A stretch of DNA of 64,000 nt, from NCBI RefSeq assembly GCF_002094305.1, contig NZ_LWTX01000001.1:310001-374000 (forward strand), read 5' to 3'. Positions 18,551 to 27,472 of this stretch are shown in pieces; position 1 is the stretch's first letter; each line of letters begins with the position of its first letter. A program made the translations under genes and the position numbers. The DNA comes from Prescottella equi. GTDB taxonomy: Bacteria > Actinomycetota > Actinomycetes > Mycobacteriales > Mycobacteriaceae. Under the pieces are notes generated by a model that ran no database searches, was not told where the DNA came from, and was given only the letters and a program-made list of their open reading frames with translations.

Positions 18551-19453
18551 GTGCCGCACTTCGAACTGACCGAGACTCCACTGCTGTCGCGAGCCGCCCT
18601 CGACCGGGCGGAGGAACTGCGCGCGGACACCGACGCGCTGCGTGCCGGATGGGCGAACGCTTTTCTGCTGCGGGTCAATCCGCGGGGTCAGGTTCGGGTA
18701 GCCGACGGCGAACTGGTTCTCGAGCCGGCATCGACGCTGGGCGACGAACCGGCGAACGACGCGGTATTCCTGGGGCTTCACGGTACGCGCCACGTGTGGG
18801 CGGTACGGGTTCCGGCGATGACCGGCGAACTCGGTGATCTGCGAATGCTCGGCCACCGGCTCGACGAGTCGAGTGCGGGACTGCTGACAACCGCTGTGGC
18901 GCTGTTGAACTGGCACGACCACGCGGGCTACAGCGCGATCGACGGGGCCGCGACGGAACCGACGATGTCCGGGTGGTCCCGGATCAGCTCGAGCACCGGG
19001 CACGAGGAGTTTCCGCGCACCGACCCGGCGGTGATCTGCCTGGTGCACGACGGCGCCGACCGGGTGCTGCTCGCACGTCAGCCGGTGTGGCCGCCGCGGA
19101 TGTTCTCGGTCCTCGCCGGATTCGTCGAGGCCGGGGAGTCCCTCGAGACGTGCGTGGTGCGGGAGATCCGCGAGGAGGTCGGGTTGGACGTGCACGACGT
19201 CCGGTATCTCGGCAGCCAGCCGTGGCCGTTCCCGCGTTCGGTCATGATCGGGTTCTCGGCCGTAGGCGACCCCGCCGCTCCGCTCGAATTCGCGGACGGC
19301 GAGATCGCCGAGGCCCACTGGTTCACGCGCGAACAGATCCGGTCCGCGCTCGACGCCGGCGACTGGACGTCGCGCTCGGACGCCGAGCTGCTGCTGCCCG
19401 GATCGATCTCGATCGCGCGAGTGATGATCGAGTCCTGGGCCGCAACCGACTGA
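18551..19453 (+). CDS. nudC: NAD+ diphosphatase NudC (Nudix), zinc ribbon cysteines absent
   Basis: A 300-residue Nudix hydrolase that cleaves NAD(H), and in some bacteria removes NAD caps from RNA. The Nudix box begins G-F-V-E-A-G-E-S and ends R-E-I-R-E-E-V-G, and the NADH-pyrophosphatase signature S-Q-P-W-P-F-P-R-S follows 17 residues later. The region that normally holds the four-cysteine zinc ribbon (just before E-F-P-R-T-D-P) contains no cysteine; Ser, Asp and Thr occupy the places. Position matches Rv3199c. The gene appears leaderless. Confidence 0.9.
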   Translation: MPHFELTETPLLSRAALDRAEELRADTDALRAGWANAFLLRVNPRGQVRVADGELVLEPASTLGDEPANDAVFLGLHGTRHVWAVRVPAMTGELGDLRMLGHRLDESSAGLLTTAVALLNWHDHAGYSAIDGAATEPTMSGWSRISSSTGHEEFPRTDPAVICLVHDGADRVLLARQPVWPPRMFSVLAGFVEAGESLETCVVREIREEVGLDVHDVRYLGSQPWPFPRSVMIGFSAVGDPAAPLEFADGEIAEAHWFTREQIRSALDAGDWTSRSDAELLLPGSISIARVMIESWAATD

Positions 19454-19481
19454 CGGGCCGACCGACGAGCCGAACGAGGGG

Positions 19482-19733
19482 CTAGAGGCCCAGGGCCTGC
19501 TTGACCTGCGCCAGGCTCGGATTGGTGGCGGTGCTGCCGTCCGCGTACTTCACGGTGGGGACGACATGGTTGCCGCCGTTGACGCTGCCCACGAACTCGG
19601 CCGACGCGGGATCGAGCTCGATGTCGATCTCGACGTACGAGATGCCGTTCTCGTCGAGCTGCTTCTTCAGGCGACGGCAGTAACCGCACCACGTGGTCGA
19701 GTACATAGTCAGGGCGGGAGCTTCGGTAGTCAC
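19482..19733 (-). CDS. mrx1: Mycoredoxin (glutaredoxin-like)
   Basis: An 83-residue glutaredoxin-fold protein with active site W-C-G-Y-C (C16, C19), the cis-proline segment H-V-V-P-T-V, and the G-x-x-x-x-N-P end. In mycothiol-producing actinobacteria, mycoredoxin-1 reduces mycothiol mixed disulfides, and this is the locus of Rv3198A between nudC and uvrD2. The start is the GTG at 19733, which gives the usual length; a longer frame exists but lacks an SD. It is divergent from uvrD2 with 107 bp between. Confidence 0.9.
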   Translation of the reverse strand: MTTEAPALTMYSTTWCGYCRRLKKQLDENGISYVEIDIELDPASAEFVGSVNGGNHVVPTVKYADGSTATNPSLAQVKQALGL

Positions 19734-19840
19734 GGCGCCTATAACACCACGATCGGTCCGTACTGTTCCCGCACGGGCGTACGTCACAGCGCAGCGGGTG
19801 CGGGCAGCCGGTGTCGGTGCGCCCTGAGAGGATGGACGGC

Positions 19841-22003
19841 ATGTCAGCGGATGTCACCCCGGAGCGCACCGGAACCAGGCCCGACGAGGGCCTGGACCCG
19901 CAGCAGTCTGCCGCCGTGCTGGCACCGCGCGGCCCCGTGTGCGTACTGGCGGGCGCCGGCACCGGCAAGACCCGCACCATCACCCGCCGCATCGCACACC
20001 TCGTCGCGGGTGGGCACGTCTCGGCCGGTCAGGTCCTCGCGGTGACCTTCACGGCCCGTGCGGCCGGAGAGATGCGCGGGAGGCTCCGCGGGCTCGGCAT
20101 CGGCGGGGGTGGGCCGCAGGTGCAGGCCCGAACGTTCCACGCCGCGGCGCTGCGTCAGTTGCGCTACTTCTGGCCGCAGGTGATCGGCGACACCGAGTGG
20201 CAGCTGCTGGACCGCAAGTTCGCGCTCGTCGGGCAGGCGGCGAGCCGGGTGGGGTTGTCCACCAGCACCGAGAGCATCCGCGACCTTGCGAGCGAGATCG
20301 AGTGGGCCAAGGGATCGCTCGTCGCCCCGGAGGACTACCCGGCTGTCGCGGCGCGGGCCCGGCGGGACATCCCGGCCGACGCCGCCAAGGTCGCGGCCGT
20401 GTACTCGGGCTACGAGGAACTCAAGGCCCGCAACTACGACGGCATGCTGCTCGACTTCGACGACCTGTTGCTGCACACGGCGGCCGCTCTCGAGGAGCAC
20501 TCGGCGGTCGCCGAGGAGTTCCGTGACCGGTACCGGTGCTTCGTCGTCGACGAGTACCAGGACGTGACGCCGTTGCAGCAGCGGGTGCTGGACGCGTGGC
20601 TGGGGGATCGTGACGACCTCACCGTCGTCGGCGATGCCAACCAGACGATCTACTCGTTCACCGGTGCCACCCCGAAGTACCTGCTGGACTTCTCGCGCAG
20701 GTTCCCCGACGCGACCGTCGTGCGGCTCGAGCGCGACTACCGGTCCACCCCGGAGGTCGTCTCGCTCGCCAACCGGGTGATCGGGGAGGCCCGCGGCCGG
20801 ATCGCCGGCACGCGCCTGCAGCTGATCGGGCAGCGGCCGTCCGGCCCCGAACCGACGTTCGCCGAGTACGACGACGAACCGGCCGAAGCCGCGGCGGTGG
20901 CGCGGCAGATCAAGAAGCTCATCGAGCAGGGTGTCGAACCGGCCGAGATCGCGGTGCTGTACCGCATCAACGCACAGTCGGAGGTGCACGAGCAGGCGCT
21001 CACCGAGGCCGGGATCCCGTACCAGGTGCGGGGCGGCGAAGGCTTCTTCACTCGGCAGGAGGTGCGGCAGGCGATCAACGCGCTGCGGCAGGTGGCAGGT
21101 CGCGACGACCTGCCCGAGGGCGCCGACACCGGCCAGGCGCTGGTGACCTTGGTGCGGGCGGTGCTGGTCCCGTTGGGGCTCACCGACGTCGAACCGACCG
21201 GCGCCCAGGCGCGCGAGCGGTGGGGTTCGCTCACTGCGCTGGTGTCGCTCACCGAGGAGTTGCTCGCGCACGACCCGCACCTCACGCTCGGTGGGCTGCT
21301 CGCAGAGTTGGCCGCCCGTTCGGAGGCGCGACATCCTCCGGTCGTGCAGGGAGTCACGCTGGCGTCGCTCCACGCCGCCAAGGGACTCGAATGGGATGCG
21401 GTGTTCCTGGTCGGACTCACCGAGGGGACGCTGCCGATCGCGCACGTGCTCGGCGACTCCAATTCGCCCGGCGACCAGGACGGCATCGAGGAGGAACGTC
21501 GGCTGCTCTACGTCGGCGTGACACGTCCCCGCGAACACCTGGCGCTGTCGTGGGCACTCGCGCGCAACGAAGGGGGACGCAAGTCCCGGCGCCGGTCCCG
21601 CTTCCTCACCAACGTGATCCCGGACGATTCGCCGGCGTCGCGGATCGCCAAGCCCGCTCGCTCCACGAAACAGCGGCCGCGGTGCCGCGTGTGCGGTAAG
21701 CCGTTGCTGGACGCGACCGCGCACACGCTCGGCCGGTGCGAGGGTTGCCCGTCGAACCTCGACATGGAGCTTTTCGAGGCGCTCAAGGACTGGCGCCGGG
21801 AGACGTCCCGTGAGATGAAGGTGCCCGCCTACGTGGTGTTCACCGACAACACGCTGCAGGCGATCGCCGAGCAGCAGCCGCAGGACGAACGTGCGCTCAC
21901 CGCGATTTCGGGGATCGGTGCGAAAAAGCTGGAACAGTTCGGCGCCGATGTTCTCGCGGTGGTGCGCGGCGAGTGGTCGTCGGCGACACTGGATCCCACG
22001 TGA
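19841..22003 (+). CDS. uvrD2: ATP-dependent DNA helicase UvrD2
   Basis: A 720-residue SF1A helicase. Walker A is AGAGTGKT (37-44), motif II V-V-D-E-Y-Q-D, motif [12 protein letters not shown], and motif [10 protein letters not shown]. Then come the tetracysteine module that defines UvrD2 (C615, C618, C633, C636) and a C-terminal HRDC domain (about 645-715). In mycobacteria UvrD2 is essential and the tetracysteine module matters for unwinding. An AGAGGA sits about eight bases before the ATG at 19841; an ATG nine bases further up is also possible. Confidence 0.94.
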   Translation: MSADVTPERTGTRPDEGLDPQQSAAVLAPRGPVCVLAGAGTGKTRTITRRIAHLVAGGHVSAGQVLAVTFTARAAGEMRGRLRGLGIGGGGPQVQARTFHAAALRQLRYFWPQVIGDTEWQLLDRKFALVGQAASRVGLSTSTESIRDLASEIEWAKGSLVAPEDYPAVAARARRDIPADAAKVAAVYSGYEELKARNYDGMLLDFDDLLLHTAAALEEHSAVAEEFRDRYRCFVVDEYQDVTPLQQRVLDAWLGDRDDLTVVGDANQTIYSFTGATPKYLLDFSRRFPDATVVRLERDYRSTPEVVSLANRVIGEARGRIAGTRLQLIGQRPSGPEPTFAEYDDEPAEAAAVARQIKKLIEQGVEPAEIAVLYRINAQSEVHEQALTEAGIPYQVRGGEGFFTRQEVRQAINALRQVAGRDDLPEGADTGQALVTLVRAVLVPLGLTDVEPTGAQARERWGSLTALVSLTEELLAHDPHLTLGGLLAELAARSEARHPPVVQGVTLASLHAAKGLEWDAVFLVGLTEGTLPIAHVLGDSNSPGDQDGIEEERRLLYVGVTRPREHLALSWALARNEGGRKSRRRSRFLTNVIPDDSPASRIAKPARSTKQRPRCRVCGKPLLDATAHTLGRCEGCPSNLDMELFEALKDWRRETSREMKVPAYVVFTDNTLQAIAEQQPQDERALTAISGIGAKKLEQFGADVLAVVRGEWSSATLDPT

Positions 22004-22030
22004 CCCACGATCCGCGGTAAAACCGCAGGT

Positions 22031-22070
22031 CAAAAATAACTTGTGCGGTCTGTTCGGGTTGCATACCCTG
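22031..22070 (+). promoter_or_regulatory. WhiB7-type autoregulated promoter
   Basis: An AT-rich block TCAAAAATAA (22031-22040) sits directly upstream of a -35 TTGTGC (22042-22047), followed by a 17-base spacer and -10 TACCCT (22065-22070). WhiB7 activates SigA promoters by binding an AT-rich element just upstream of the -35 through its AT-hook; whiB7 itself is a classic target. A start of transcription near 22077 would give a leader of about 420 bases. Confidence 0.75.
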
Positions 22071-22141
22071 GACTGCACGCCACGGGGTAAAACTTGTGTG
22101 CGGTAACTGTCGGACCGATACGAAAGGGAGGTGGCAAAAAG

Positions 22142-22345
22142 ATGAACGACTGGAATGCAACTGCATTTGCAGCAGCAGCGCGTGCATCTGTGCCCGCAAT
22201 CGCTGGCGCGTACCTCCCTGCGGCCGCCCCGGTCGCTGCGAGGAACGCAGCCGCCGCACCGCACGCAATCCGTCTGCGCGCAGCAGCAGAAGCAGCAGCC
22301 CCCGCATCCGTGGCCCGGAGTAGACACCGACAATTCGTTCGGTAG
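22142..22345 (+). CDS. whiB7 upstream ORF (attenuation leader), 67 codons
   Basis: A frame starting MNDWNATAF with SD GGGAGGTGG nine bases before the ATG, inside the whiB7 leader. Upstream ORFs in whiB7 leaders sense slow translation caused by antibiotics and control read-through into whiB7. A Trp-Asn-Ala (WNA) tripeptide near the start is recalled as a conserved feature of such uORFs, and here it is residues 4-6. The rest is an alanine- and proline-rich peptide ending 22 bases before the attenuator hairpin, the right geometry for ribosome-dependent folding. Confidence 0.7.
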   Translation: MNDWNATAFAAAARASVPAIAGAYLPAAAPVAARNAAAAPHAIRLRAAAEAAAPASVARSRHRQFVR

Positions 22346-22366
22346 GCACTCCCGCCATTCCTCTCG

Positions 22367-22408
22367 AGGCCACGGATCGCAACTGCGAACCGTGGCCTTC
22401 GTGTTTCG
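22367..22408 (+). terminator. whiB7 attenuator hairpin
   Basis: AGGCCACGG (22367-22375) pairs perfectly with CCGTGGCCT (22390-22398) around a 14-base loop, followed by TCGTGTTTCG. It lies between the upstream ORF and whiB7, so it can act as the intrinsic terminator of the attenuation system. The U-tract is weak, as is common in this group. Confidence 0.65.
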
Positions 22409-22495
22409 AGCCTTCGAGCTCCAGGCCTTCGACTTCGGTTCGTGTGACCACCGAAAGCCGGCGCCAGCCGCGAAACATCAGCAGAGGAGAACGAC

Positions 22496-22828
22496 GTGTC
22501 TACCGCGACATGCCGAGTACAGAACGAGACCAGCACCGTGTCCGGCGGATTGGCAGTAGTCGACTCGGCACGCCCGGAGCTGCCCTGTCGAGTGGAAAAC
22601 CCCGACCTGTGGTTCGCCGAGACACCTGCCGACCTCGAGCGGGCCAAGGCGCTGTGCGGACAGTGCCCCGTCCGCAACCGGTGCCTGCGCGCCGCACTCG
22701 ACCGCGCCGAGCCGTGGGGAGTCTGGGGCGGTGAGATCTTCGATCAGGGGGTCGTGATCGCCCGTAAGAGGCCGCGAGGTCGGCCCCGGAAGAACCCGGA
22801 CCAACGCAAGGCGCTCGTCTGCGCCTGA
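22496..22828 (+). CDS. whiB7: Transcriptional activator WhiB7
   Basis: A 110-residue WhiB-family Fe-S protein, the master activator of intrinsic antibiotic resistance in actinobacteria. Cluster ligands are C31, C54, C57 and C63, the turn is G-V-W-G-G (75-79), and the C-terminal AT-hook is R-G-R-P-R-K (94-99), which distinguishes WhiB7 from other WhiB proteins. The GTG start has AGAGGAG seven bases upstream. Expression should require WhiB7 itself (promoter at 22031) and relief of attenuation. The locus after uvrD2 matches Rv3197A. Confidence 0.95.
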   Translation: MSTATCRVQNETSTVSGGLAVVDSARPELPCRVENPDLWFAETPADLERAKALCGQCPVRNRCLRAALDRAEPWGVWGGEIFDQGVVIARKRPRGRPRKNPDQRKALVCA

Positions 22829-22837
22829 CCTGACAAC

Positions 22838-22888
22838 GGCCGTATGTCACACGCGTTCAGCCCAACTGAACGCGTGTGACATTCGGCC
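22838..22888. terminator. Long palindrome between convergent whiB7 and ABC1-kinase genes
   Basis: Left arm 22838-22860 and right arm 22866-22888 pair over 23 positions with one mismatch; the inner 16 bp (TGTCACACGCGTTCAG and its complement) are perfect, with a five-base loop. Located between two converging genes, so most likely a bidirectional terminator. Confidence 0.6.
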
Positions 22889-22917
22889 GTGTGTCGGTGT
22901 TCGGAAAGCCGGCGACC

Positions 22918-24261
22918 CTACGCGCCGTCGAGGCTCTCGAGACCGTCGGCGTCGTCCGAGAAGCCGGGCAGCCATTTGGTGAGGATCGCCATGTACGGGG
23001 CGCACGCGTCGAGTTGGGCACAGATGCCGACCGAACCCAGCAGCACCCGGAAGATCATCAGGTACTCGGCCGGGAGGTTGAGGGCACGCGCGGTTCGGAA
23101 GTGGCTGCCCGACAGATCGGTCGCCGTCCCGGCCGCCTTCTGCAGCCACGCACGCGTGAAGTGGAACGACTCGGTGCGGATCGGATCGGTGAACGGGCGA
23201 AGGTAGTCGGCGATCTCCTGATCGGTGACAGTGCGACCGGGGAGCACGAAACCATTGGCGCGCAACAGTTCCGTCAGCTCGTCGAAGCGCTCCTCGAGGT
23301 TGAGGCGGACCATGCGGCCCAGCACCGGGGGCAACCCGTTCGGCATCGGGGCGGTCGCGCCGAAGTCGATGATCCCGAGGCGGCCGTCGTCGTGCAGCAT
23401 GAAGTTGCCCGGGTGCGGATCGCAGTGCAGCAGCCCCACCTGCGCAGGTGAGACGAAGTGGAACTCCGCGAGCAGCGCGCCCGCGGTGTTGCGTTGTTCG
23501 GTCGTGCCGTCGGTGATGATCGCCGAGAGGGGGGTGGCCGTCATCCACTCCGTGACGACGACCTTGGGGGCGCTCGCGACGACCCGCGGCACGACGAAGC
23601 GGGGGTCGCCGTGGAACGCCTTCGCGAACGCGCGCTGATTGTCGGCCTCGATGCGGTAGTCGAGCTCTTCCTCGGTGCGTGCACTCAGCTCGTCGAGGAT
23701 CGGTTTGATGTCCGTTCCCGGCATCACCGACGTGAACAGCCCGGCGAACCGGGTGAGCGTCTTCAGGTCGGCGCGCAGGGCCTCGTCGGCGCCCGGGTAC
23801 TGGACCTTGACGGCCACCTCCCGTCCGTCGGCCCATACCGCGCGGTGCACCTGACCGATGCTCGCCGAAGCGGTCGGAGTGTCGTCGAACTCGGCGAAGC
23901 GATCGCGCCACTTGGTGCCGAGCTGCTGATCGAGGACTCGGTGCACCTGCTTCGCGGGCAGCGGCGGTGCCTCGGCCTGCAGCTTGGTGAGCGCCTCGCG
24001 GTAGGGCTCGGCGAACTCCTCCGGGATCGCGGCCTCCATCACGCTGAGCGCCTGCCCGAGCTTCATCGCGCCGCCCTTGAGCTCACCCAGCACGGTGAAC
24101 AACTGCTCGGCGGCCTTCGCGGTCAGCTGGGCGTCGATCTCGTCCCGGTCCCCACCGGCCAGCTTGCGCCCGAAACCCATCGCCGCGCGACCGGCGATGC
24201 CCAGCGGAATGCTCGCGAGCTTGGCGGTGCGGGCGGTGCTTCTGCGTGGGATGTCGGACAC
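22918..24261 (-). CDS. ABC1/UbiB-family atypical kinase
   Basis: A 447-residue ABC1 (UbiB/ADCK) kinase-like protein at the Rv3197 position. Family marks seen are KGGAMKLGQ near the N-terminus (the K-x-G-Q motif), the SASIGQVHRA loop that replaces the usual glycine loop, the EELDYRIEA segment, L-H-C-D-P-H-P-G-N as catalytic loop and I-I-D-F-G as metal-binding DFG. In other organisms the family supports quinone synthesis; Rv3197 has been linked to antibiotic tolerance as a WhiB7-linked ABC1 protein (from memory). The GTG start is chosen for length. It follows the ThiF-like gene with a 7 bp gap. Confidence 0.85.
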   Translation of the reverse strand: MSDIPRRSTARTAKLASIPLGIAGRAAMGFGRKLAGGDRDEIDAQLTAKAAEQLFTVLGELKGGAMKLGQALSVMEAAIPEEFAEPYREALTKLQAEAPPLPAKQVHRVLDQQLGTKWRDRFAEFDDTPTASASIGQVHRAVWADGREVAVKVQYPGADEALRADLKTLTRFAGLFTSVMPGTDIKPILDELSARTEEELDYRIEADNQRAFAKAFHGDPRFVVPRVVASAPKVVVTEWMTATPLSAIITDGTTEQRNTAGALLAEFHFVSPAQVGLLHCDPHPGNFMLHDDGRLGIIDFGATAPMPNGLPPVLGRMVRLNLEERFDELTELLRANGFVLPGRTVTDQEIADYLRPFTDPIRTESFHFTRAWLQKAAGTATDLSGSHFRTARALNLPAEYLMIFRVLLGSVGICAQLDACAPYMAILTKWLPGFSDDADGLESLDGA

Positions 24262-24268
24262 CAGACCA

Positions 24269-25162
24269 TCATGGCGGAAGATTCGCGGGTTCGTCCAAGA
24301 AGATTGCGGAACGTGAGCATCCACACCGCGGATCGCGGGGCCACGGCCGGACCGCGAACCGGTGCGAATCGAGGTCGATCTCGAGCGTCGCGTCCAGGCT
24401 CGCGGGCGCGGGGCGGGCCGCCCGCGAGAGCACCATTTCCAGCTGTCCCAACGCGACGGCCGTGGTGGCGAGCACGGTCGCCGGGGCGGCGTGACCGACC
24501 CGGCCGAGCAGCTGCGCGGCCACGTGCGGCCATTCCTCGTCGGCGTCGGACCGCGTGAGGTCGGCACACCGCAGGCAGCTCGTGCTGCCCGGCAGGACCA
24601 GCGGCCCCACCACCCCGCGCCCGTCCCGCAGGCGGACGGGCAGGTGGGGGATACCCGCGACCAACAGCGCGTCCACCAGCCGGGGATCGACGACGAGCTC
24701 GTCGGTGAGGACGACACACAGACAGTTCCACGTCGTGACGTCGGTGTCCGCGGTGAAGTGGGTGGACCGGGTGACCCGGGCCGGGCCGGTGGTGAGTGCG
24801 CTGGAGATGGCGTCGGCCAAAGGTCCGCGGCCGTGCACGCGGATCGTCGGGACGTCGTCCGGGGGCGTCGTGGCGGGCCGCAGCGCCCCGGCCTCTTCGA
24901 GCTCGCTCAGGATCGTCGACATGTCGGCCGGTGCGATGCCGTGTTCCACCGCACGCCACACCACGCCCGGCCGGGACGTGCGGCCGTCGAGAAGCCCCAG
25001 CATCGAGACGAGGGCCTGCGGATCGACCGACGGGGGCGGCGTCAGGATGATCGACGTCTCCGGGTCCCACCCGATCTGCAGGCGACCGCTCGGCCGCACC
25101 AGCACGGGCAGTCGGGGATCGAGGACGAGACGTCGCAGGTGTGTGGCGGCTACCGAGGTCAT
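24269..25162 (-). CDS. ThiF/cyclodehydratase-like zinc protein (Rv3196-like)
   Basis: A 297-residue protein recalling the ThiF/HesA/MoeB and TOMM cyclodehydratase-like family. There is an N-terminal winged-helix-like segment (about 40-95), a Rossmann-like region around IRVHGRGPLADAI, and a C-terminal domain with C-L-R-C (about residues 198-201) and C-G-C near the end, which could bind one zinc ion. The glycine-rich nucleotide loop is not canonical, so adenylation activity is doubtful. Function unknown. It is the first gene of an operon with the ABC1 kinase. Confidence 0.6.
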   Translation of the reverse strand: MTSVAATHLRRLVLDPRLPVLVRPSGRLQIGWDPETSIILTPPPSVDPQALVSMLGLLDGRTSRPGVVWRAVEHGIAPADMSTILSELEEAGALRPATTPPDDVPTIRVHGRGPLADAISSALTTGPARVTRSTHFTADTDVTTWNCLCVVLTDELVVDPRLVDALLVAGIPHLPVRLRDGRGVVGPLVLPGSTSCLRCADLTRSDADEEWPHVAAQLLGRVGHAAPATVLATTAVALGQLEMVLSRAARPAPASLDATLEIDLDSHRFAVRPWPRDPRCGCSRSAIFLDEPANLPP

Positions 25163-25319
25163 GGACGGACGATCTCATCCCGGACACCGACCGCCCGTCG
25201 GAATTCCGGGGTTATCCACAGGGAAAAATGCGCCGTGAGCTCGGTATTTCGCACAGGCAGCCGATCGGTCCGAGATCTGTGTGGAGCGGTGTCGGACCGG
25301 ACGGCTAGCGTGGTGGTCC

Positions 25320-25922
25320 GTGACTGGCTCGGAGACGTCGAACAGCGGTGCAGGGCCCGAGGTGGAGATCCGGCGCAGCGCCCGCCGACGGCGGACGGTG
25401 AGCGCGCGCCGCGAGGGCGACAAGGTCGTCGTGCTGATGCCGACCGGTCTGTCGAAGAAGGCAGAGGCCGATCTGGTCGCCGAGATGATCGAGAAGCTCG
25501 AGCGCGCGGATCTACGCGCGGCGGACCGGGCCCGACGCAGCGACGTGGAACTGGCCGAGCGCGCCGCGCGACTGTCGGCGCGATGGCTCGGCGGCGCGGC
25601 CACCCCGGTCTCGGTGCGGTGGGTGCCGTCGATGAAGACGCGCTGGGCGTCGTGCACGCCGGTGGACGGCACCATCCGGGTCAGCGAACTGCTGCAGACG
25701 GTGCCGGCCTACGTGCTCGATTACGTGTTGGTCCACGAACTGGTGCACCTGTATGTCTCGGGCGGCCACAACCAACGGTTCTGGCGTGAGGTCCGGCAGT
25801 ATCCGCGCACCGAGCGGGCCATGGGCTACTTGGAGGCGTACTCAGTGGTGACCCGGCAACCGGGCCTGCAGGGCGGCGACGCGGACGACTGCGCCGCCGC
25901 CGACGACAGCGTTCCGGACTAG
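25320..25922 (+). CDS. YgjP/DUF45-type zinc metallopeptidase
   Basis: A 200-residue protein of the YgjP/M48-like (DUF45, WLM-related) metallopeptidase group. The zinc motif is H-E-L-V-H (139-143) followed by H150 in G-G-H-N-Q-R-F-W, and S-M-K-T-R-W-A-S-C earlier in the chain is a family signature. The N-terminal region V-E-I-R-R-S-A-R-R-R-R-T matches the usual beta-hairpin. Substrate unknown. A GTG at 25320 is taken as start. It overlaps the converging DUF2342-like gene by four bases. Confidence 0.82.
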   Translation: MTGSETSNSGAGPEVEIRRSARRRRTVSARREGDKVVVLMPTGLSKKAEADLVAEMIEKLERADLRAADRARRSDVELAERAARLSARWLGGAATPVSVRWVPSMKTRWASCTPVDGTIRVSELLQTVPAYVLDYVLVHELVHLYVSGGHNQRFWREVRQYPRTERAMGYLEAYSVVTRQPGLQGGDADDCAAADDSVPD

Positions 25923-27361
25923 GCCTCGGACTCGCCGGCGTCGCCCTGATCGCGGTTCTTCTCCTCCCGCTCGCGTGCCTCGGTCTGCTCGAGCTGCGCG
26001 ATCGGGTCGTGGAAGGTGCTCGCCTCGCCGCCGCCGAGAACGCGGTCGACGAATGCGGCCGGGTTGTCCAGGTCCGACGAGTCGGGCAGCAGGTCCGGGT
26101 GAGCCCACACGCCGTCGCGCGCTTCCATGCCGGTGTCGGTGGTGAGCCGGCGCCACAGCTGCGCGGCTTCACGGACTTTGCGGGGGCGCAGTTCCAGGCC
26201 GACGAGCGTCGCGAAGGTCTGCTCGGCGGGTCCACCGGTCGCGCGGCGGCGGCGCAGCGTCTCGGTGAGCGCGGCGACACCGGGCAGGCGTTCGCCGAGC
26301 GCCTCGGCGACGACGACCTCCACCCAGCCCTCGACGAGCGCCAGCATGGTTTCGAGGCGTTCGAGGGCCTGCTTCTGCTCCGGCGTGGTCTGCGGCTCGA
26401 AAGCGCCCTGCTGCAGGATCTTCTCGAGCTGCGACGGATCGGTGAGCGCCGACGGGTCGAGTCCCTGCGCGGCCTCCTCGATCGCGGAGAAGTCCATCTT
26501 GATCCCGCGTGCGTAGTCCTCGACGGTCGCGAGCAGTCGCTGCCGCAGCCACGGCACGTGGTTGTAGAGCCGCTGGTAGGCGGCCTCGCGGGCGGCGATG
26601 AACACGAGCACCTCGCGATGCGGCTGCTCGAGCCCCTCGCTGAAGGCCTCGATCGCGGCGGGGAGCAGAGCTGCGGTACCGGCAGGCCCGAGCGGCAGGC
26701 CGATGTCGGTGGAGGTGAGGACCTCCTTCGACAGCTGGCCGAGTGCCTGGCCGAGCTGGGATCCGAACGTGAGACCACCCATCTGGGTGAACATCCCGGC
26801 CATCGGGCCGATCATGTTGCGGGCCTCTTCGGGAAGGCCCTGCACCCACATGCCGGAAACCTGTTCGGCGACCGGGTCGCACAGCCGCTTCCACGTGTCG
26901 AGGGTGCCGTCGAGCCAATCGTTGGGAGTCCACGCCAGGGTGCGGGTGGCGCCGGCGGGAAGTGTGGTGGCGCCGTCGAGCCACAGTTCGGCGAGACGCG
27001 CGGCGTCGGAGACGGCGGACGCGGTGCCCTCACCGATCGGCGTCACCGAGCCGATCTGCTGGCGCGCGAGATTCTTCGCGATCTCGTAGTTGACGGGGCC
27101 GGACTGGTCGCCCTTACCCATCGCACTGCCCATGCCGCTGAGCATCTGCCCGAACTGGGAGAGCATCTGACCGAGCGCGGCCGGATCGAACCCGGCGCCC
27201 CCGGCACCGCCCGCGCCGCCAAGTCCGAATGCACTCGGATCGAAGCCGAACGGCTGACCGGCCGAACCTCCCTGACCCCCGCTTTGCTCGCGGCCCGCCG
27301 AATCCTTGTTGCGGTCCGGGTCGTCATCGGAGTTGGAGAAGCCAAAGGGCAGATCGCTCAT
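25919..27361 (-). CDS. Zincin-like DUF2342 family protein (Rv3195-like), zinc motif degenerate
   Basis: A 480-residue protein of the actinobacterial DUF2342 zincin-like family. The N-terminus (about 1-90) is Gly/Asp/Gln-rich and probably disordered. The helical core contains the GLTFGSQLGQALGQL and SEGLEQPHREVLVFIAAREAAYQRLYNHVPW regions. Where relatives carry H-E-x-x-H, this protein has R-E-A-A-Y (258-262), so the glutamate is kept but both histidines are lost; it is probably not a peptidase. The C-terminal tail is acidic. Its start faces the PDZ-Lon gene across a 111 bp gap. Confidence 0.75.
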   Translation of the reverse strand: MSDLPFGFSNSDDDPDRNKDSAGREQSGGQGGSAGQPFGFDPSAFGLGGAGGAGGAGFDPAALGQMLSQFGQMLSGMGSAMGKGDQSGPVNYEIAKNLARQQIGSVTPIGEGTASAVSDAARLAELWLDGATTLPAGATRTLAWTPNDWLDGTLDTWKRLCDPVAEQVSGMWVQGLPEEARNMIGPMAGMFTQMGGLTFGSQLGQALGQLSKEVLTSTDIGLPLGPAGTAALLPAAIEAFSEGLEQPHREVLVFIAAREAAYQRLYNHVPWLRQRLLATVEDYARGIKMDFSAIEEAAQGLDPSALTDPSQLEKILQQGAFEPQTTPEQKQALERLETMLALVEGWVEVVVAEALGERLPGVAALTETLRRRRATGGPAEQTFATLVGLELRPRKVREAAQLWRRLTTDTGMEARDGVWAHPDLLPDSSDLDNPAAFVDRVLGGGEASTFHDPIAQLEQTEAREREEKNRDQGDAGESEA

Positions 27362-27472
27362 AGTTCAACGGTACAAGGCGCGGCCCCGCATGGCCCGTGC
27401 GGAGATCACGCTCACGGCGAACACCACCCGGGGTCCGGCGATGCAACTCGCGGCGGCCTCTATCCTGGCCAG

